In this document: positions 54,728 to 63,942 of the stretch, in pieces
How the letters are laid out: every line of letters starts with the position of its first letter
Numbering within the stretch: position 1 is the first letter of the stretch
DNA from: CAVUOA01 sp963742955
GTDB lineage: Bacteria > Bacteroidota > Ignavibacteria > Tepidaquicellales > OLB5
Direction: 5' to 3'
DNA length: 64,000 bases
NCBI GenBank assembly: GCA_963742955.1
Contig: CAVUOA010000008.1
Coordinates: 372,001 to 436,000, forward strand
The notes under the pieces: generated by a model
Databases searched by the model: none
What the model was told of the DNA's origin: nothing
What the model saw: the letters and a program-made list of their open reading frames with translations, nothing else
Program-made: the position numbers and the translations under genes

Positions 54728-55159
54728 ATGAAATAGAACTGTATTATTCATTTTACTTTCTTGTATTATGTCCGGATGCACTTCAAAAAAACAATTCGAC
54801 TTAACTAATGTTCCAACTACTGATAAATACAAGGAAAATCAAATAAAGTATGGTTATAAAAAACAGGCTGGTCGCGAGAAAAAGGCAGGTAAAAGAATTC
54901 TTAATGACCAGATTGAACTTGATGTATATGTTCCAGATTTTACAATTCAAAAAGGAAATGATGTTTGTAATTTCTATAATGAGTATTACAAAACATTAGC
55001 TAATGAAGATCACGATGGCCGAGCTACAATTACCATAAATATCTGGAGCGGGAGCCCAGGGAACGATCGGATATGCCGGAATATCAGGATAAATATTATA
55101 AAGGCGGCTTAATGCATAACTATTTTAATGATATAAAAGAACTCAATGTCTATAATTAA
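54728..55159 (+). CDS. small lipoprotein, two frameshifts
   Basis: The start at 54,728 (MK, then a one-base break) leads into RTVLFILLSCIMSGCTSKK, a signal with a lipobox ending in GC. The mature part is DVYVPDFTIQKGNDVCNFYNEYYKTLA. Near 55,070 a second break lets the frame continue as DMPEYQDKYYKGGLMHNYF to a stop at 55,159. The protein should be membrane-anchored. Function unknown. Confidence 0.55.
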
Positions 55160-55621
55160 AATTGTTATCAAATTCATATTACTATTCATGATATACAGAA
55201 ATTTAAACTCCCAAATCTCTTATAAGGATATTGATGTTGTAAATCCGAATTTAAAAAATGGACAAATGAAATCGGTTATATGAATCTGATAAATGAATTA
55301 AGCTGCCAATTAGGTGACAAGGTTTACTCAATCCATTTCTTTGAAGTCGATTGTGTATTCATTCAATTTTATAACAGTATGGGCGGCTTGAAAGAATTTC
55401 ATGCATCCTTGAAATATCCGGATAAAAATAAATTCAATATTTTGATCGATTCTATTTCGGCTCGTCTGGGTAAGAATCAGACTTATAATGATAAAAATCC
55501 AAATATAATATTCGTGCGCTGGGATACAAAATATGGTGAAGCTACGTTGACATATGATGCTACCAGAAATGATATCCTTTTCGTATTCACTAACAGAAAA
55601 TTTATTTTCAAATTTAAATAG
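55146..55621 (+). CDS. small exported hypothetical protein, one frameshift
   Basis: The ATG at 55,146 overlaps the previous gene and opens a signal peptide (MSIIKIVIKFILLFMIYRNLNSQ). The frame breaks near 55,265 and continues as NEIGYMNLINELSCQLGDK to FVFTNRKFIFKFK. About 158 residues, beta-rich with aromatic strands. No family recognised. Confidence 0.55.
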
Positions 55622-55642
55622 TTCCAATAAAAAGGAGGGATT

Positions 55643-55987
55643 ATGAAACGATTTTCCTTTATCCTGCTTTTTGTTATTTTAATATTGCTTGCCGGTTGTT
55701 CCAGTAAGGATGAGACTCAGCCTATTAAGAATACTAATACTGAACAACAAAAAAATAACCCTGATAAGAATACCCAACAGCGAAATATTGACCGGGAAAA
55801 GAAGAATACGAACACTAATGAACGAGATAATAATGATACCGAACAAAAGAAATATTGGGTTAACAGCTCCACAAATGTAATACATAACAGAAGCTGTCAG
55901 TGGTATGGTAATACAAAGAATGGCTATTATACCGATAAATGTGTTGGCAGAAGCTGTAAAATATGCGGAGGCTGCGGGGATGATTAA
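55643..55987 (+). CDS. lipoprotein with Cys-rich C-terminal module
   Basis: The 114-residue product has a lipobox (ILILLAGCSS), then a 50-residue Asn/Lys/Thr-rich linker. It ends in a compact domain YWVNSSTNVIHNRSCQWYGN followed by CVGRSCKICGGC. This HNxxC...CxxC arrangement may bind zinc, as in Ada-like or nuclease-linked modules. A ribosome site (AAGGAGG) precedes it. It overlaps the thermonuclease gene by 8 bp, so the two are coupled. Confidence 0.7.
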   Translation: MKRFSFILLFVILILLAGCSSKDETQPIKNTNTEQQKNNPDKNTQQRNIDREKKNTNTNERDNNDTEQKKYWVNSSTNVIHNRSCQWYGNTKNGYYTDKCVGRSCKICGGCGDD

Positions 55988-56559
55988 AAAAAGTCTTCTA
56001 TTATTATTTTCACTAGTCCTGATTTCTTGCAACTTTTCCGAAAAAAATAATACAAAATCAACAGATGATAAAATTGTAAAAGAAACTCAAGATGATACAA
56101 CAAGGTATTTCAAAATTAAACGCGTAATCGATGGCGATACATTCGAGCTGGAAAACGGTGACCATGTGCGTTTACTTGGTATTGATACTCCTGAAAAATG
56201 GGAGAGTAACAAATTAAACCGTGATGCTGAAAGGACCCAGAAAGATAAGAAAATAATTAAAGCTTTGGGTTTGAAGGCTACTCTTTATGCTGATAGTATT
56301 TTATATGGCCAGCTTGTCAGATTGGAACAGGATTCAACTAACCAGAACCGGGATAGATATAACAGATTGCTTCGCTATGCTTACTTTCAGGATACAATTC
56401 TTTTCAATCTGAAGATTATTCAGGATGGCTATGCTTATGCTTATATTAAATATCCTTTCATATATATGGAAGATTTTCCTCGAGGCGCAACATGAAGCCC
56501 GGGAGAATAATCGAGGATTATGGAGTAATTCTGATTTTAAAGAAATGGAAGATAAATGA
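55980..56559 (+). CDS. thermonuclease (SNase-like) lipoprotein, one frameshift
   Basis: From the ATG at 55,980 a signal (MIKKSLLLLFSLVLISC) leads to an SNase fold: IKRVIDGDTFELENGDHVRLLGIDTPE (Asp and Arg of the active site), RDRYNRLLRYAYF and LKIIQDGYAYAY. The frame ends at 56,495 but continues after one shift as LEAQHEARENNRGLWSNSDF, the usual C-terminal helix, to 56,559. It should degrade nucleic acids at the cell surface or in the periplasm. Confidence 0.83.
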
Positions 56560-57316
56560 TGAAAATTATCTTTATTCTTTTGAATTTACTCATTGTATTA
56601 TTTTGTTATTCCTGCGGTGGAAGTGATGCTGATTATGAACGTCAGGCAAAGATGTACTACTGATATCCAGGAAAGAAATGCAAGATGTTATTATAAGAAA
56701 TTTCAATCGAGGGAAAGAATATTTTTTTCAAAAACAATTTTCAAAATGTAAAATCGATTTTGAATATGTATTAGAAGATAAAAAATATGACATATATTTT
56801 TACAGTGTTCTGTATATAATTTTTATAGGCAATATTTGTATTATGCTATTGAAAATAATGGGATACAATTCGCTGAAGAAATTGCAAGAAAATATAACAT
56901 AGAAGAATATGTCAATAAATTCGACAGCATTAAAACTGCAAAGCAAGATAGTATATATGTAGCAAGAAAAGAAAAAGAACTACAGAACCGAAAATGGGTA
57001 TTTTACAATTCAGGATATTATGACGTTGCTTGTAGATCCCGAGAATTCATATTTGGGTATTGATTATCTCTATGTATGGTATGATGAAAATTCAATAATG
57101 GAGGAAGGTAATTATATTTATGTTATGTGTAAATTCAGCGATTATGAATCAGGGAATTGCCCAACATATCAATATCTAAGATATGATATGAGCGGGAATA
57201 GAACTACTATCGATTTATATCATTCATGTTTGCAAATATATACCGAAATTCATTATTGGGATAAAGGACAAGTTAATTTAGAATTTTTTAATTTAATAAA
57301 ATCAAAACTAAAGTAA
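56559..57316 (+). CDS. lipoprotein of unknown function, frameshifted
   Basis: A signal with a lipobox-like end (MKIIFILLNLLIVLFCYSCGG) starts at 56,559 overlapping the previous stop. After several breaks (near 56,660, 56,750-56,830 and 57,025) the pieces are FAEEIARKYNIEEYVNKFDS, WVFYNSGYYDV and YLGIDYLYVWYDENSIMEEG, ending in LEFFNLIKSKLK. No family recognised. The last part probably forms a beta sandwich. Confidence 0.45.
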
Positions 57317-57322
57317 AAATAT

Positions 57323-57733
57323 ATGGATAAAATATATCTTGAATGGGAAAATGAAGAATATATGGAAATCTTATCACTCGAAGATTCTTACTTTTATGCT
57401 TTTGTTGATGCTAATAATAATAAAATATTATATATAGGCATTGCTTATTTTCAGGATGTCTGTGATGAAATAGATAATGAATTGAGAGAATTTGATTTGG
57501 ATCCCGATAAGATAATATTTTGGCTTGGACATATTTCTGATTTTTCCGGAGAAAGAATTACTGAAGAATTTATTAGAGATGTAGAATGCTTATTAATATT
57601 CACAAACCAGCCAGAAATAAATGACAAATGCAAAAAAAATTATCCCGGTAGAGATATGCATATTTTGAATAAAAACTTTCCGTTGTTATATAAGAATTCG
57701 AGATGTGAAAATAATGAAGTGACTTATTGGTGA
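57323..57733 (+). CDS. hypothetical protein with GIY-YIG-like features
   Basis: The 136-residue product contains FYAFVDANNNKILYIGIA, reminiscent of the GIY-YIG strand pair, and later DVECLLIFTNQPEINDKCKK, as in the C-terminal part of such domains. The usual Arg/Glu catalytic residues are not clear. It begins six bases after the lipoprotein gene. The assignment is tentative. Confidence 0.42.
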   Translation: MDKIYLEWENEEYMEILSLEDSYFYAFVDANNNKILYIGIAYFQDVCDEIDNELREFDLDPDKIIFWLGHISDFSGERITEEFIRDVECLLIFTNQPEINDKCKKNYPGRDMHILNKNFPLLYKNSRCENNEVTYW

Positions 57734-57779
57734 TAAATTAATAACTTTAAACTTATTCAATAAATTTAAAAATACTAAA

Positions 57780-58126
57780 ATGGTTACTAACAAAACTTGC
57801 AATTGGCTTGGTAAAAGTAAAACTAATTATATTTATTATATTTGTACATTACCTTGTAACTTTAACCCAAATCAGGAGGTAATTACATGTATACAAAAAT
57901 TGTAAACAATAAATGGATACCAATATATATTGGCGAAGGCGATTTGCAAACCCGTATTAGTGACAGCCATCATAAAGCGAATTGCATTAAAGAGAAAGGC
58001 GCTACTCATGTACATGTGCATTTAAATGCCAATGAACAAATGCGATTGAATGAAGAACAAGATCTTCTTGCAAATTTTACAAATGCTTATATGCCTGTTG
58101 GTTGTAATGAAAAAGAAGGGGGTTAA
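57780..58126 (+). CDS. GIY-YIG-like nuclease-domain protein, one frameshift
   Basis: The start at 57,780 (MVTNKTCNWLGKSKTNYIYY) runs into a break near 57,880. The frame continues as TKIVNNKWIPIYIGEGDLQT (YIGxGxL), RISDSHHKANCIKEKGATHV and LNANEQMRLNEEQDLLANF with the acidic residue, ending in VGCNEKEGG. These are typical GIY-YIG-fold features. About 115 residues. A terminator follows. Confidence 0.62.
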
Positions 58127-58145
58127 AATTACCTAAAAATATATA

Positions 58146-58179
58146 AATAAGAAGGCGATCAATGACCGCCTTCTTATTA
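58146..58179. terminator. bidirectional terminator
   Basis: AATAAGAAGGCG and CGCCTTCTTATT form a 12-bp stem with a 10-base loop. It lies between the convergent GIY-YIG-like gene and the membrane-protein gene at 58,198. Confidence 0.85.
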
Positions 58180-58197
58180 TTGTACCATTTCAAAAAT

Positions 58198-58767
58198 TTA
58201 TACTGGATTTATTAACATATCACCCTCTATAACGAATTCCATTTGCCTCTGTGTAATTTCTCTAATCCTCAACTCCCTTAGAAATCTAGTAAAAATCAAA
58301 ATTGGTATTAGAACTAACGTTACAAAGATTAACAAAGGTGATTTTAGGTATATCGTTAAAATTAACATTGTAGTTATATTATCCATTTTCTGACGCAATT
58401 CAATTTTCAATTCATGATTTTTTATATTGTTTATTGCATTTTCAACATCTATTTCCTTATTCCTTTTGACTTCATCAACTAATCCAAATTTATTAAATAA
58501 ATAATAATAATAAATCAAATTCAACCATGTTAATCTATGTGAAAACCTTATTGTCCCATTTAAAAAATTTCGAATAATTACATACTCCTTTGACTGAAAG
58601 TCTATCTTTTTATCAGCTGCTTGTAAAAACAAATAATCTCTAACCTCAAATACTTTCTGTCTTAAATAACTTGTCAACCAATCTTGCCAAGCACTGTAGA
58701 ATATATATATACCTATTAGTAGGAGAATTAAATTTTGTAAATTATTTACTATATAATGTTCCATCAT
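58198..58767 (-). CDS. integral membrane protein, unknown
   Basis: The 189-residue product has an N-terminal helix (LILLLIGIYIFYSAW) and a C-terminal helix pair (TTMLILTIYLKSPLLIFVTLVLIPILIF). A charged region of about 80 residues lies between them. No family recognised. It is probably co-transcribed with the membrane gene at 58,774. Confidence 0.55.
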   Translation of the reverse strand: MMEHYIVNNLQNLILLLIGIYIFYSAWQDWLTSYLRQKVFEVRDYLFLQAADKKIDFQSKEYVIIRNFLNGTIRFSHRLTWLNLIYYYYLFNKFGLVDEVKRNKEIDVENAINNIKNHELKIELRQKMDNITTMLILTIYLKSPLLIFVTLVLIPILIFTRFLRELRIREITQRQMEFVIEGDMLINPV

Positions 58768-58773
58768 AATTGG

Positions 58774-59124
58774 TTATCTATCTTTTGGATTTGTTTTGCC
58801 TTTTTGTGTTAATTGACTACTCGTTCTTCTGGGATCTATTCTTTTCTCAAGTTCAGTAATTCGTGTTTGCATATATGATGTTTTATAATGTCTAAACCAT
58901 CTCTCAGCGATAGCCCATAAAACTGTTGCAAAAATTATTATCCAATATAAGGTTTCATTTGTTTTTTCTGTAAATACTTCTTTAAGAAATGGCAATTCTG
59001 CATAAGTATATTTACCCGCTAATTCTTTAATTGCTAAGAATATAAATAAATATTTAAAGAACATTTTCAACATATCAAACATCTTCACCAATACCACAGT
59101 CCAGTTTATTTTGTTTCTTGCCAT
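58774..59124 (-). CDS. small membrane protein, unknown
   Basis: The 116-residue product has two hydrophobic helices (MFFKYLFIFLAIKELAG and LYWIIIFATVLWAIAERW) and a basic C-terminal tail (RITELEKRIDPRR) that may be a short coiled coil. It sits six bases before the other membrane gene. No function can be assigned. Confidence 0.5.
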   Translation of the reverse strand: MARNKINWTVVLVKMFDMLKMFFKYLFIFLAIKELAGKYTYAELPFLKEVFTEKTNETLYWIIIFATVLWAIAERWFRHYKTSYMQTRITELEKRIDPRRTSSQLTQKGKTNPKDR

Positions 59125-59166
59125 TTTTATCCGGCTATATATGAAATAATCTCAAAATCAATTCAT

Positions 59167-59611
59167 CTATTCAGCTGCTTTTTCAATTGTATTTTTTTGT
59201 TTTTTAAAATATTCTCGTGAAAAATCTACAAAATTTAAAGGTGGTAAGTTCATTGTCTTTAAACCAGCCTTATTAGTCAAATAAGAAATGTGCTCTCTTA
59301 AATATGGATATATAAGAGCAGGGGCATTAATATTACAAAAATTATCATAGAACTCAGGTTTTGGTCCTTTAATTTCAAAAACACCTACAATTATAACATC
59401 AGCCTTCGCTTGTTCTTCATCGTTGCATTTTCTCTTATAACTTAAATCAATCGTTATGGTAAGATTCTCTCCAATTTCTTTATGTCCAATATTTAAATCC
59501 AGCATATTTATAATTTCGCCTTGATCTGATCAATTCGCTTCGCCAAAAATTAGATTTCGTTATATAAACATCTTTTAAGCTAAATGAAGATTTATCTATA
59601 TCAATTTCCAT
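59167..59611 (-). CDS. SecB-like chaperone, one frameshift
   Basis: From the ATG at 59,611 (MEIDIDKSSFSLKDVYITKS) the frame breaks near 59,530 and continues as EIINMLDLNIGHKEIGENLT to VGVFEIKG. The C-terminal motif NAPALIYPYLREHISYLTNKAG is the SecB family hallmark, with LPPLNFVDF after it. About 147 residues. Such solitary SecB-like proteins can act as chaperones of toxin-antitoxin systems. Its A/ATG overlaps the upstream gene. Confidence 0.78.
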
Positions 59612-60007
59612 TATGCTGCTAAACAATAATTGTTTTCTGGCTCAGTCATTGATTGTTCCTTGATATCATTTACTTTTAAATTTATTTCAACATCAAAATT
59701 CACCCTTGCATTATAATTAGAATTTTCTCTTTCACTCTCAATTATTAAAATCTTACTAGGTGTTCGAGTGATATTAAACCATCATCGGAAATAAAACAAA
59801 AAGAGAGCCCCCTAAATTATTTTCAATAAATTCCAATATAAATTTTGCTCGAAGTTGTTTAAATTCTTTATTATCTAATAAAGAATTCGGAATAATCTGT
59901 ATAAAATGAGTATTGGAAGAGTATTTATATTCATAAGCCAACTTAACACATTTTAAATTCTTAGAAATTATATCAAATATTCTATTTATGAAATTATTAA
60001 TTTTCAT
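59611..60007 (-). CDS. hypothetical protein of the SecB-linked operon, one frameshift
   Basis: From the ATG at 60,007 (MKINNFINRIFDIISKNLKC) the protein has YEYKYSSNTHFIQIIPNSLL. After a break near 59,770 it continues as SKILIIESERENSNYNARVN, INLKVNDIKEQ and ENNYCLAA. About 131 residues. Family not recognised. Its position between a HEPN-like gene and a SecB-like chaperone suggests an antitoxin or client protein, which is inference. Confidence 0.5.
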
Positions 60008-60416
60008 AGTTAACATTAAATTTATCATTTAAAATTTGATTTATCTGAAATGACAGTAATTTTGATTTTGTTACAACATCAAGAGTAATTTCTTTATCTA
60101 AATAATCCGCATCAGTCCTAAGGTGCTCCACTTTTCCAATCATTTTATAGAATTCAGTTGCTGACTCCAAATTCCTTTCATATAAATCTTTGAATACTAA
60201 ATCAATAATATGTTGATGTATATTTTTCTTTAAATTTTTGCATTCGTCATCTATTGATTCTTGTAATCTATTCAAATCATATATTAATATATGTTTTATC
60301 AGTTGGTAACTGCAATAATAATAACAATGAACTATACTGCTATAGCATTTTTGCTTTTTTTCCAAAAGTTTTGCTGCATTGTAGTCAGTTGATTTCTGAT
60401 AAAGATAGCTTGGCAA
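59997..60416 (-). CDS. HEPN-like protein
   Basis: The 139-residue helical protein has YNAAKLLEKKQKCYSSIVHC and YYYCSYQLIKHIL, the pattern of HEPN-fold substrate or toxin proteins. It also has VEHLRTDADYLDKEI, where RTDADY corresponds to the RxxADY element of some HEPN families rather than the ribonuclease Rx4-6H. Its stop overlaps the next gene by 11 bp. It may be the toxin or effector of a three-gene module with the SecB-like chaperone. Confidence 0.55.
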   Translation of the reverse strand: MPSYLYQKSTDYNAAKLLEKKQKCYSSIVHCYYYCSYQLIKHILIYDLNRLQESIDDECKNLKKNIHQHIIDLVFKDLYERNLESATEFYKMIGKVEHLRTDADYLDKEITLDVVTKSKLLSFQINQILNDKFNVNYEN

Positions 60417-60709
60417 AATATTTAACGGAAATAATTAATATTTTCGTTCGAATACAAAGGATTTAAAGAAATGTAATTGAAATTGTAATACTTAAATAAA
60501 GTATTTTTTCCCTAATTGATAGGCAATATTGTATCTTTTCAACAAGATACAATCAAAATTTTAAGGTAAAAATAACTTTTTCTTGTATTTTAAAAGATAT
60601 TTTTTATAAAATATTGTCTTAAATCAAATAAAAACAATATATTGGGGTTATCTCAATTTTGGTTTAAAAATGACTTTTAAATTCCCCTATTAAAAATCTA
60701 AAATACAAT
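60417..60709. other. intergenic, no gene seen
   Basis: AT-rich region before the HEPN-like gene that should hold its promoter. I cannot mark a convincing box. Confidence 0.35.
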
Positions 60710-61075
60710 TTACTTAGCTCTTTTCAAATATTGTTCACGAGTCAGCTGACCCATTATAACCGCCATTAACCCGCAACGTCACAGCCCTTACATTGTCCTG
60801 GTCAGTATTTATATTAAGCTTGCGGTTCATCCAGAATCCTCCGGAAGTTTCTCGCAAGCCCTAGAGACTGTTTTCGGAATCTCCGAGTATCTATCAGTTC
60901 AGGCATACTAGTATAATTTAAAAAATAACTGGTGATTTAATCAGCCTGTACGCTGAATATGTCCATGTCCTCTGAATTTCTTTCCATATTCCCAGGAAGA
61001 TATTGCCGAGGTCATGACGTCCTTCATAAGCAACTTCCTGAAGTTAGCTCATCAAAATTTTATATTGTACTGAGA
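60710..61075 (-). pseudogene. GH19 chitinase/lysozyme-like remnant
   Basis: The minus strand contains, in changing frames, AYEGRHDLGN, KKFRGHGHIQRTG (family pattern KxRGRGxIQxTG), then SMPELIDTRRFRK and VTLRVNGGYNG followed by REQYLKRAK, as at the end of family 19 chitinases and phage endolysins. At least four breaks and the missing N terminus mark it as a relic, perhaps of a prophage lysis gene. Confidence 0.5.
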
Positions 61076-61298
61076 TATTGTGCGTTATTTAATTTTATGT
61101 TAAAATAATAGTGTAGTTCTTTTCGTCATTTATTTAGCATGAAACTGAAGCGTCGGTTTCGGGCTTTTCTTTTCCCCTTGAAATGGAGAAGATAGTACAT
61201 TCTTTTCTTGTTCATTCCCAAAGGGTTTAATGCCCCTTGACAACTGACTAATTAATTTTGAACTAACCCTAAAACCTAAAATATGAAAGGAGTTACAC

Positions 61299-61589
61299 AT
61301 GGGTTCGTTCACAAAAGAAGCTAAAGCATTTGGCAAAGAGTTTGCCAGGCAAGGTTCAATTTTATTGTTCGGTAAAGCTCCAAAGCCAAAACGCCGTAAG
61401 CCTCCAAAACGGGTTTATGGAGCGGAGCACCAATATACAAAGCCCAACGTTGGGCAAAACAGCATGGCTTCAAATAAGAAAGCCCGCCCCGGAAGTTCAG
61501 GGCAGGGCTCAGAGGTTATTTCATCAGCCCATGCTTGTCATGGGTCTGGTGAAATTCCGAGGGCCCGTTTTGTTCGGTCTGGTAGCTAA
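61299..61589 (+). CDS. small basic hypothetical protein
   Basis: A clear ribosome site (GAAAGGAG) lies 7-8 bases before the ATG at 61,299. The product (96 residues) starts MGSFTKEAKAFGKEFARQG and has a basic stretch KAPKPKRRKPPKR. The last third overlaps the antisense excisionase-like gene and may be out of frame. Family unknown. Confidence 0.45.
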   Translation: MGSFTKEAKAFGKEFARQGSILLFGKAPKPKRRKPPKRVYGAEHQYTKPNVGQNSMASNKKARPGSSGQGSEVISSAHACHGSGEIPRARFVRSGS

Positions 61590-61746
61590 TTGCTTGAGAC
61601 CGCACTTTTTGTAATTCTTCCTCATAAGAGATACCGTTGCTCGGATTAAAATAGCGGGTATAATTATCCAGCTTTTTATACACGGTCTTAATAGAGATAT
61701 TAAGCATGGTAGCAACTTCCTTGACGGAAAGGTAACGGGTAGACAT
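61516..61746 (-). CDS. excisionase-like HTH protein
   Basis: The start at 61,746 is chosen because of the ribosome site TAGGAG upstream. The 76-residue product begins MSTRYLSVKEVATMLNISIK, followed by TVYKKLDNYTRYF, a MerR/AlpA helix-turn-helix. The rest is polar. It lies 150 bp before a second tyrosine integrase and is divergently placed. Confidence 0.68.
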   Translation of the reverse strand: MSTRYLSVKEVATMLNISIKTVYKKLDNYTRYFNPSNGISYEEELQKVRSQAISYQTEQNGPSEFHQTHDKHGLMK

Positions 61747-61899
61747 AAGATTACTCCTATGATACCCTGCCAACCTTTTAATTATTACTTACATCTCAAA
61801 AATCCCAACGACCACTAAAAACAGAACGCTTCAGTTTATTACCACAGTAAAAGTTAGTTCTTTCAAAGTAAAAATTCAATAGAAGAAAGTAGGTTTATA

Positions 61900-62880
61900 A
61901 TGGCGCAATACTCAAGAAAGCTTAAAAAGGGTATTCAATGGTGGTATAAGTTTGATCATAATGTGGAAAGACTATTTTTCACCCGTTATCTATTTGTCAA
62001 AAAACGCGGCTAGGAAGGCTGAAAATGTTAAATATAGGAATATCAAAGCAGGCTCGAAATCCTTCAGAAAAGCCAATTTTAAGCCTTCTAGAAGCTATTA
62101 ATGAACGGCTTGATTACATAGGTAAAAAAGAGCAAGGATTATTACAGGGATAATAAGCGGTATTATTCTGCACTATTTAAAGAGTTAGGGGATGTTCCAA
62201 TAAACTCAATTACCCGCAAAGACATTAATGATTTTCTTTTAATGAGGCAACGAAGGCAAAACAAGCCTGCCGAGATAATTATCTGCGGTAAATTATATGC
62301 TTAATCTGTTTAAAGCTCTTTTTAATTACGTCATTGAAAACCATGAAATAGAAATGAGAAACCCTTGTCTGGGTATTAAGCCGTTTTCTGTTAAGAAGAA
62401 ATTAAAGTACATTCCAAGTGATGAAGATATCGAGTCAGTACGTGCTGTATGCGATGACGAGCAACGACTTCTTCTAGATTTTATTGCTGAAACGGGGGCA
62501 CGCATCAACGAACCTTTAAAAGTTACTGGTAAAGATATTTTTGAAGATTACGTCATTTTATACACAAAGAAAAGCAGAAACTCAAATGTTGTGCCCGAAA
62601 AGTTCCTAAGCCGGATTGCATAAAAAATATCGCTCTTGAACCTGATGAAAGATTGTTTAAACAGTGGTCTGATCGCAAAGTTTTAAGAAGAATAAAATCA
62701 TTGGGACAGCGTTACCATGGAATTGGCATAATCTAAGACACAGGCGGGCAATATCTTGGCATACAGTTTGAAAAACGCCCTTTATACGAAGTGATGTGTT
62801 TATTAGGACACAGTGAATTATCTACAACTCAAAAGTACCTTCAAATGTTCAGGATGAAGAAAGTTATAACATTTCAATGA
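61900..62880 (+). pseudogene. second tyrosine recombinase, heavily frameshifted
   Basis: Pieces in all frames line up: MAQYSRKLKKGIQWWYKFDH, RYYSALFKELGDVPINSITR and KDINDFLLMRQRR. Then come LNLFKALFNYVIENHEIEMR, FIAETGARINEPLKVTGKDI (Arg I) and WNWHNLRHRRAIS (HxLR). The pieces end with LLGHSEL and TTQKYLQM with the catalytic Tyr. At least six breaks. It differs in sequence from the integrase at 51,518 and lies near the right end of the window. Confidence 0.72.
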
Positions 62881-62893
62881 ATTGATTCAAAAA

Positions 62894-62921
62894 AAAGGTT
62901 AGCATAAAATTGCTAGCCTTT
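62894..62921. terminator. bidirectional terminator after second integrase
   Basis: GGTTAGCA and TGCTAGCC form a stem flanked by A and T runs, 14 bp after the integrase stop. Confidence 0.85.
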
Positions 62922-62975
62922 TTTCCAGGTAACATCGAACGTTACGCTATTTTCTCAATTTTAATCGTTGCTAAT

Positions 62976-63942
62976 TTAATTCGGATGTATGATGTAAGAA
63001 CTGACAATTTGATTTGTTCCTATAGTTTCTTGCTTTGCCAATACCGTGAGCGGCATCGTTACCAAATTGTCGCCTTCCAAACATAACGGAATCTGAATAA
63101 ATGTCAGGAAATTTTTTTCTATACCATTTTCAATTAGTTTGTCAATAACAACATCGAGCATAATTTGGGATGTATTTTTCTCGTTTGGTAAGAAGTAACT
63201 GGTAAACCTAATTTAGCAACCATGTCTCTTAGTATACCTTCGACTTGGAAAATCAAAATATGCATTGAGCTGATATATCTACTTTCCAAAAGATCGGAAG
63301 TAGCTCAACGAGAAAAGGAATTCTCTCCAGGATGGATGTTTTCAGTTATTATCAAACCAAGCTATGAGTTGTTTCTTTAAATTCCTCGGTATTTTGTAGT
63401 AATAACTTAAATATTTCGTATAGTAAGTGATCAGATGGTGTTTTATAGGACATTGAAAAGTTCTGTATAGCCACGTGCTCGATTTATCTACCTCCTCAGA
63501 CAAAGTCTTAAACTTTACTGTTTCCGTCATTGGCGTTATTGGTAGAATGTTATAAGCAATCGACTCCTTCACAATACTTTCCGCAATCTTTTTTCGATTT
63601 ATCAAATGAAGGCAGTATTTGTGAATCCTTAGCTAATATTTCTAATATTTGTTCAAAGGATTTATCAGAATAATCTTTTAAAATTTGTTGAAAGTATTCT
63701 AATGGTAATTCTATAGTTGTTTCCATAGCTTTCATCTCAGTTTTAATTCCAATTTTATTTGCTTCTGCCATTTTTACTTTGAGTTCATCTATTTTTTGTG
63801 ATTGTCCGCCTATTTCAATGAGCTCCCGTATGGCCATTTCGGAAATGTGTGTGGTCAAATGACTGGAAACCTTTTTTACCTCAGCTTCCTTTTCAAATAA
63901 ACCTGCAATGTTTAGCTTTACTTTCTTTATACTCTTCTTCAT
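62976..63942 (-). CDS. hypothetical element protein, frameshifted
   Basis: From the ATG at 63,942 (MKKSIKKVKLNIAGLFEKEA) about 310 residues are encoded. An N-terminal coiled-coil-like part (ELIEIGGQSQKIDELKVKMA) ends near 63,550. The next frame has INRKKIAESIVKESIAYNIL and a helical region. The last piece (MLDVVIDKLIENGIEKNFLT, IPLCLEGDNLVTMPLTVLA) ends at 62,976. Breaks lie near 63,580, 63,345 and 63,160. No family recognised. Confidence 0.45.

Noticed and set aside
61130..61336. Minus-strand frame upstream of the small basic protein
   Set aside because: It has no ribosome site or family signal and overlaps the start of a better-supported gene.
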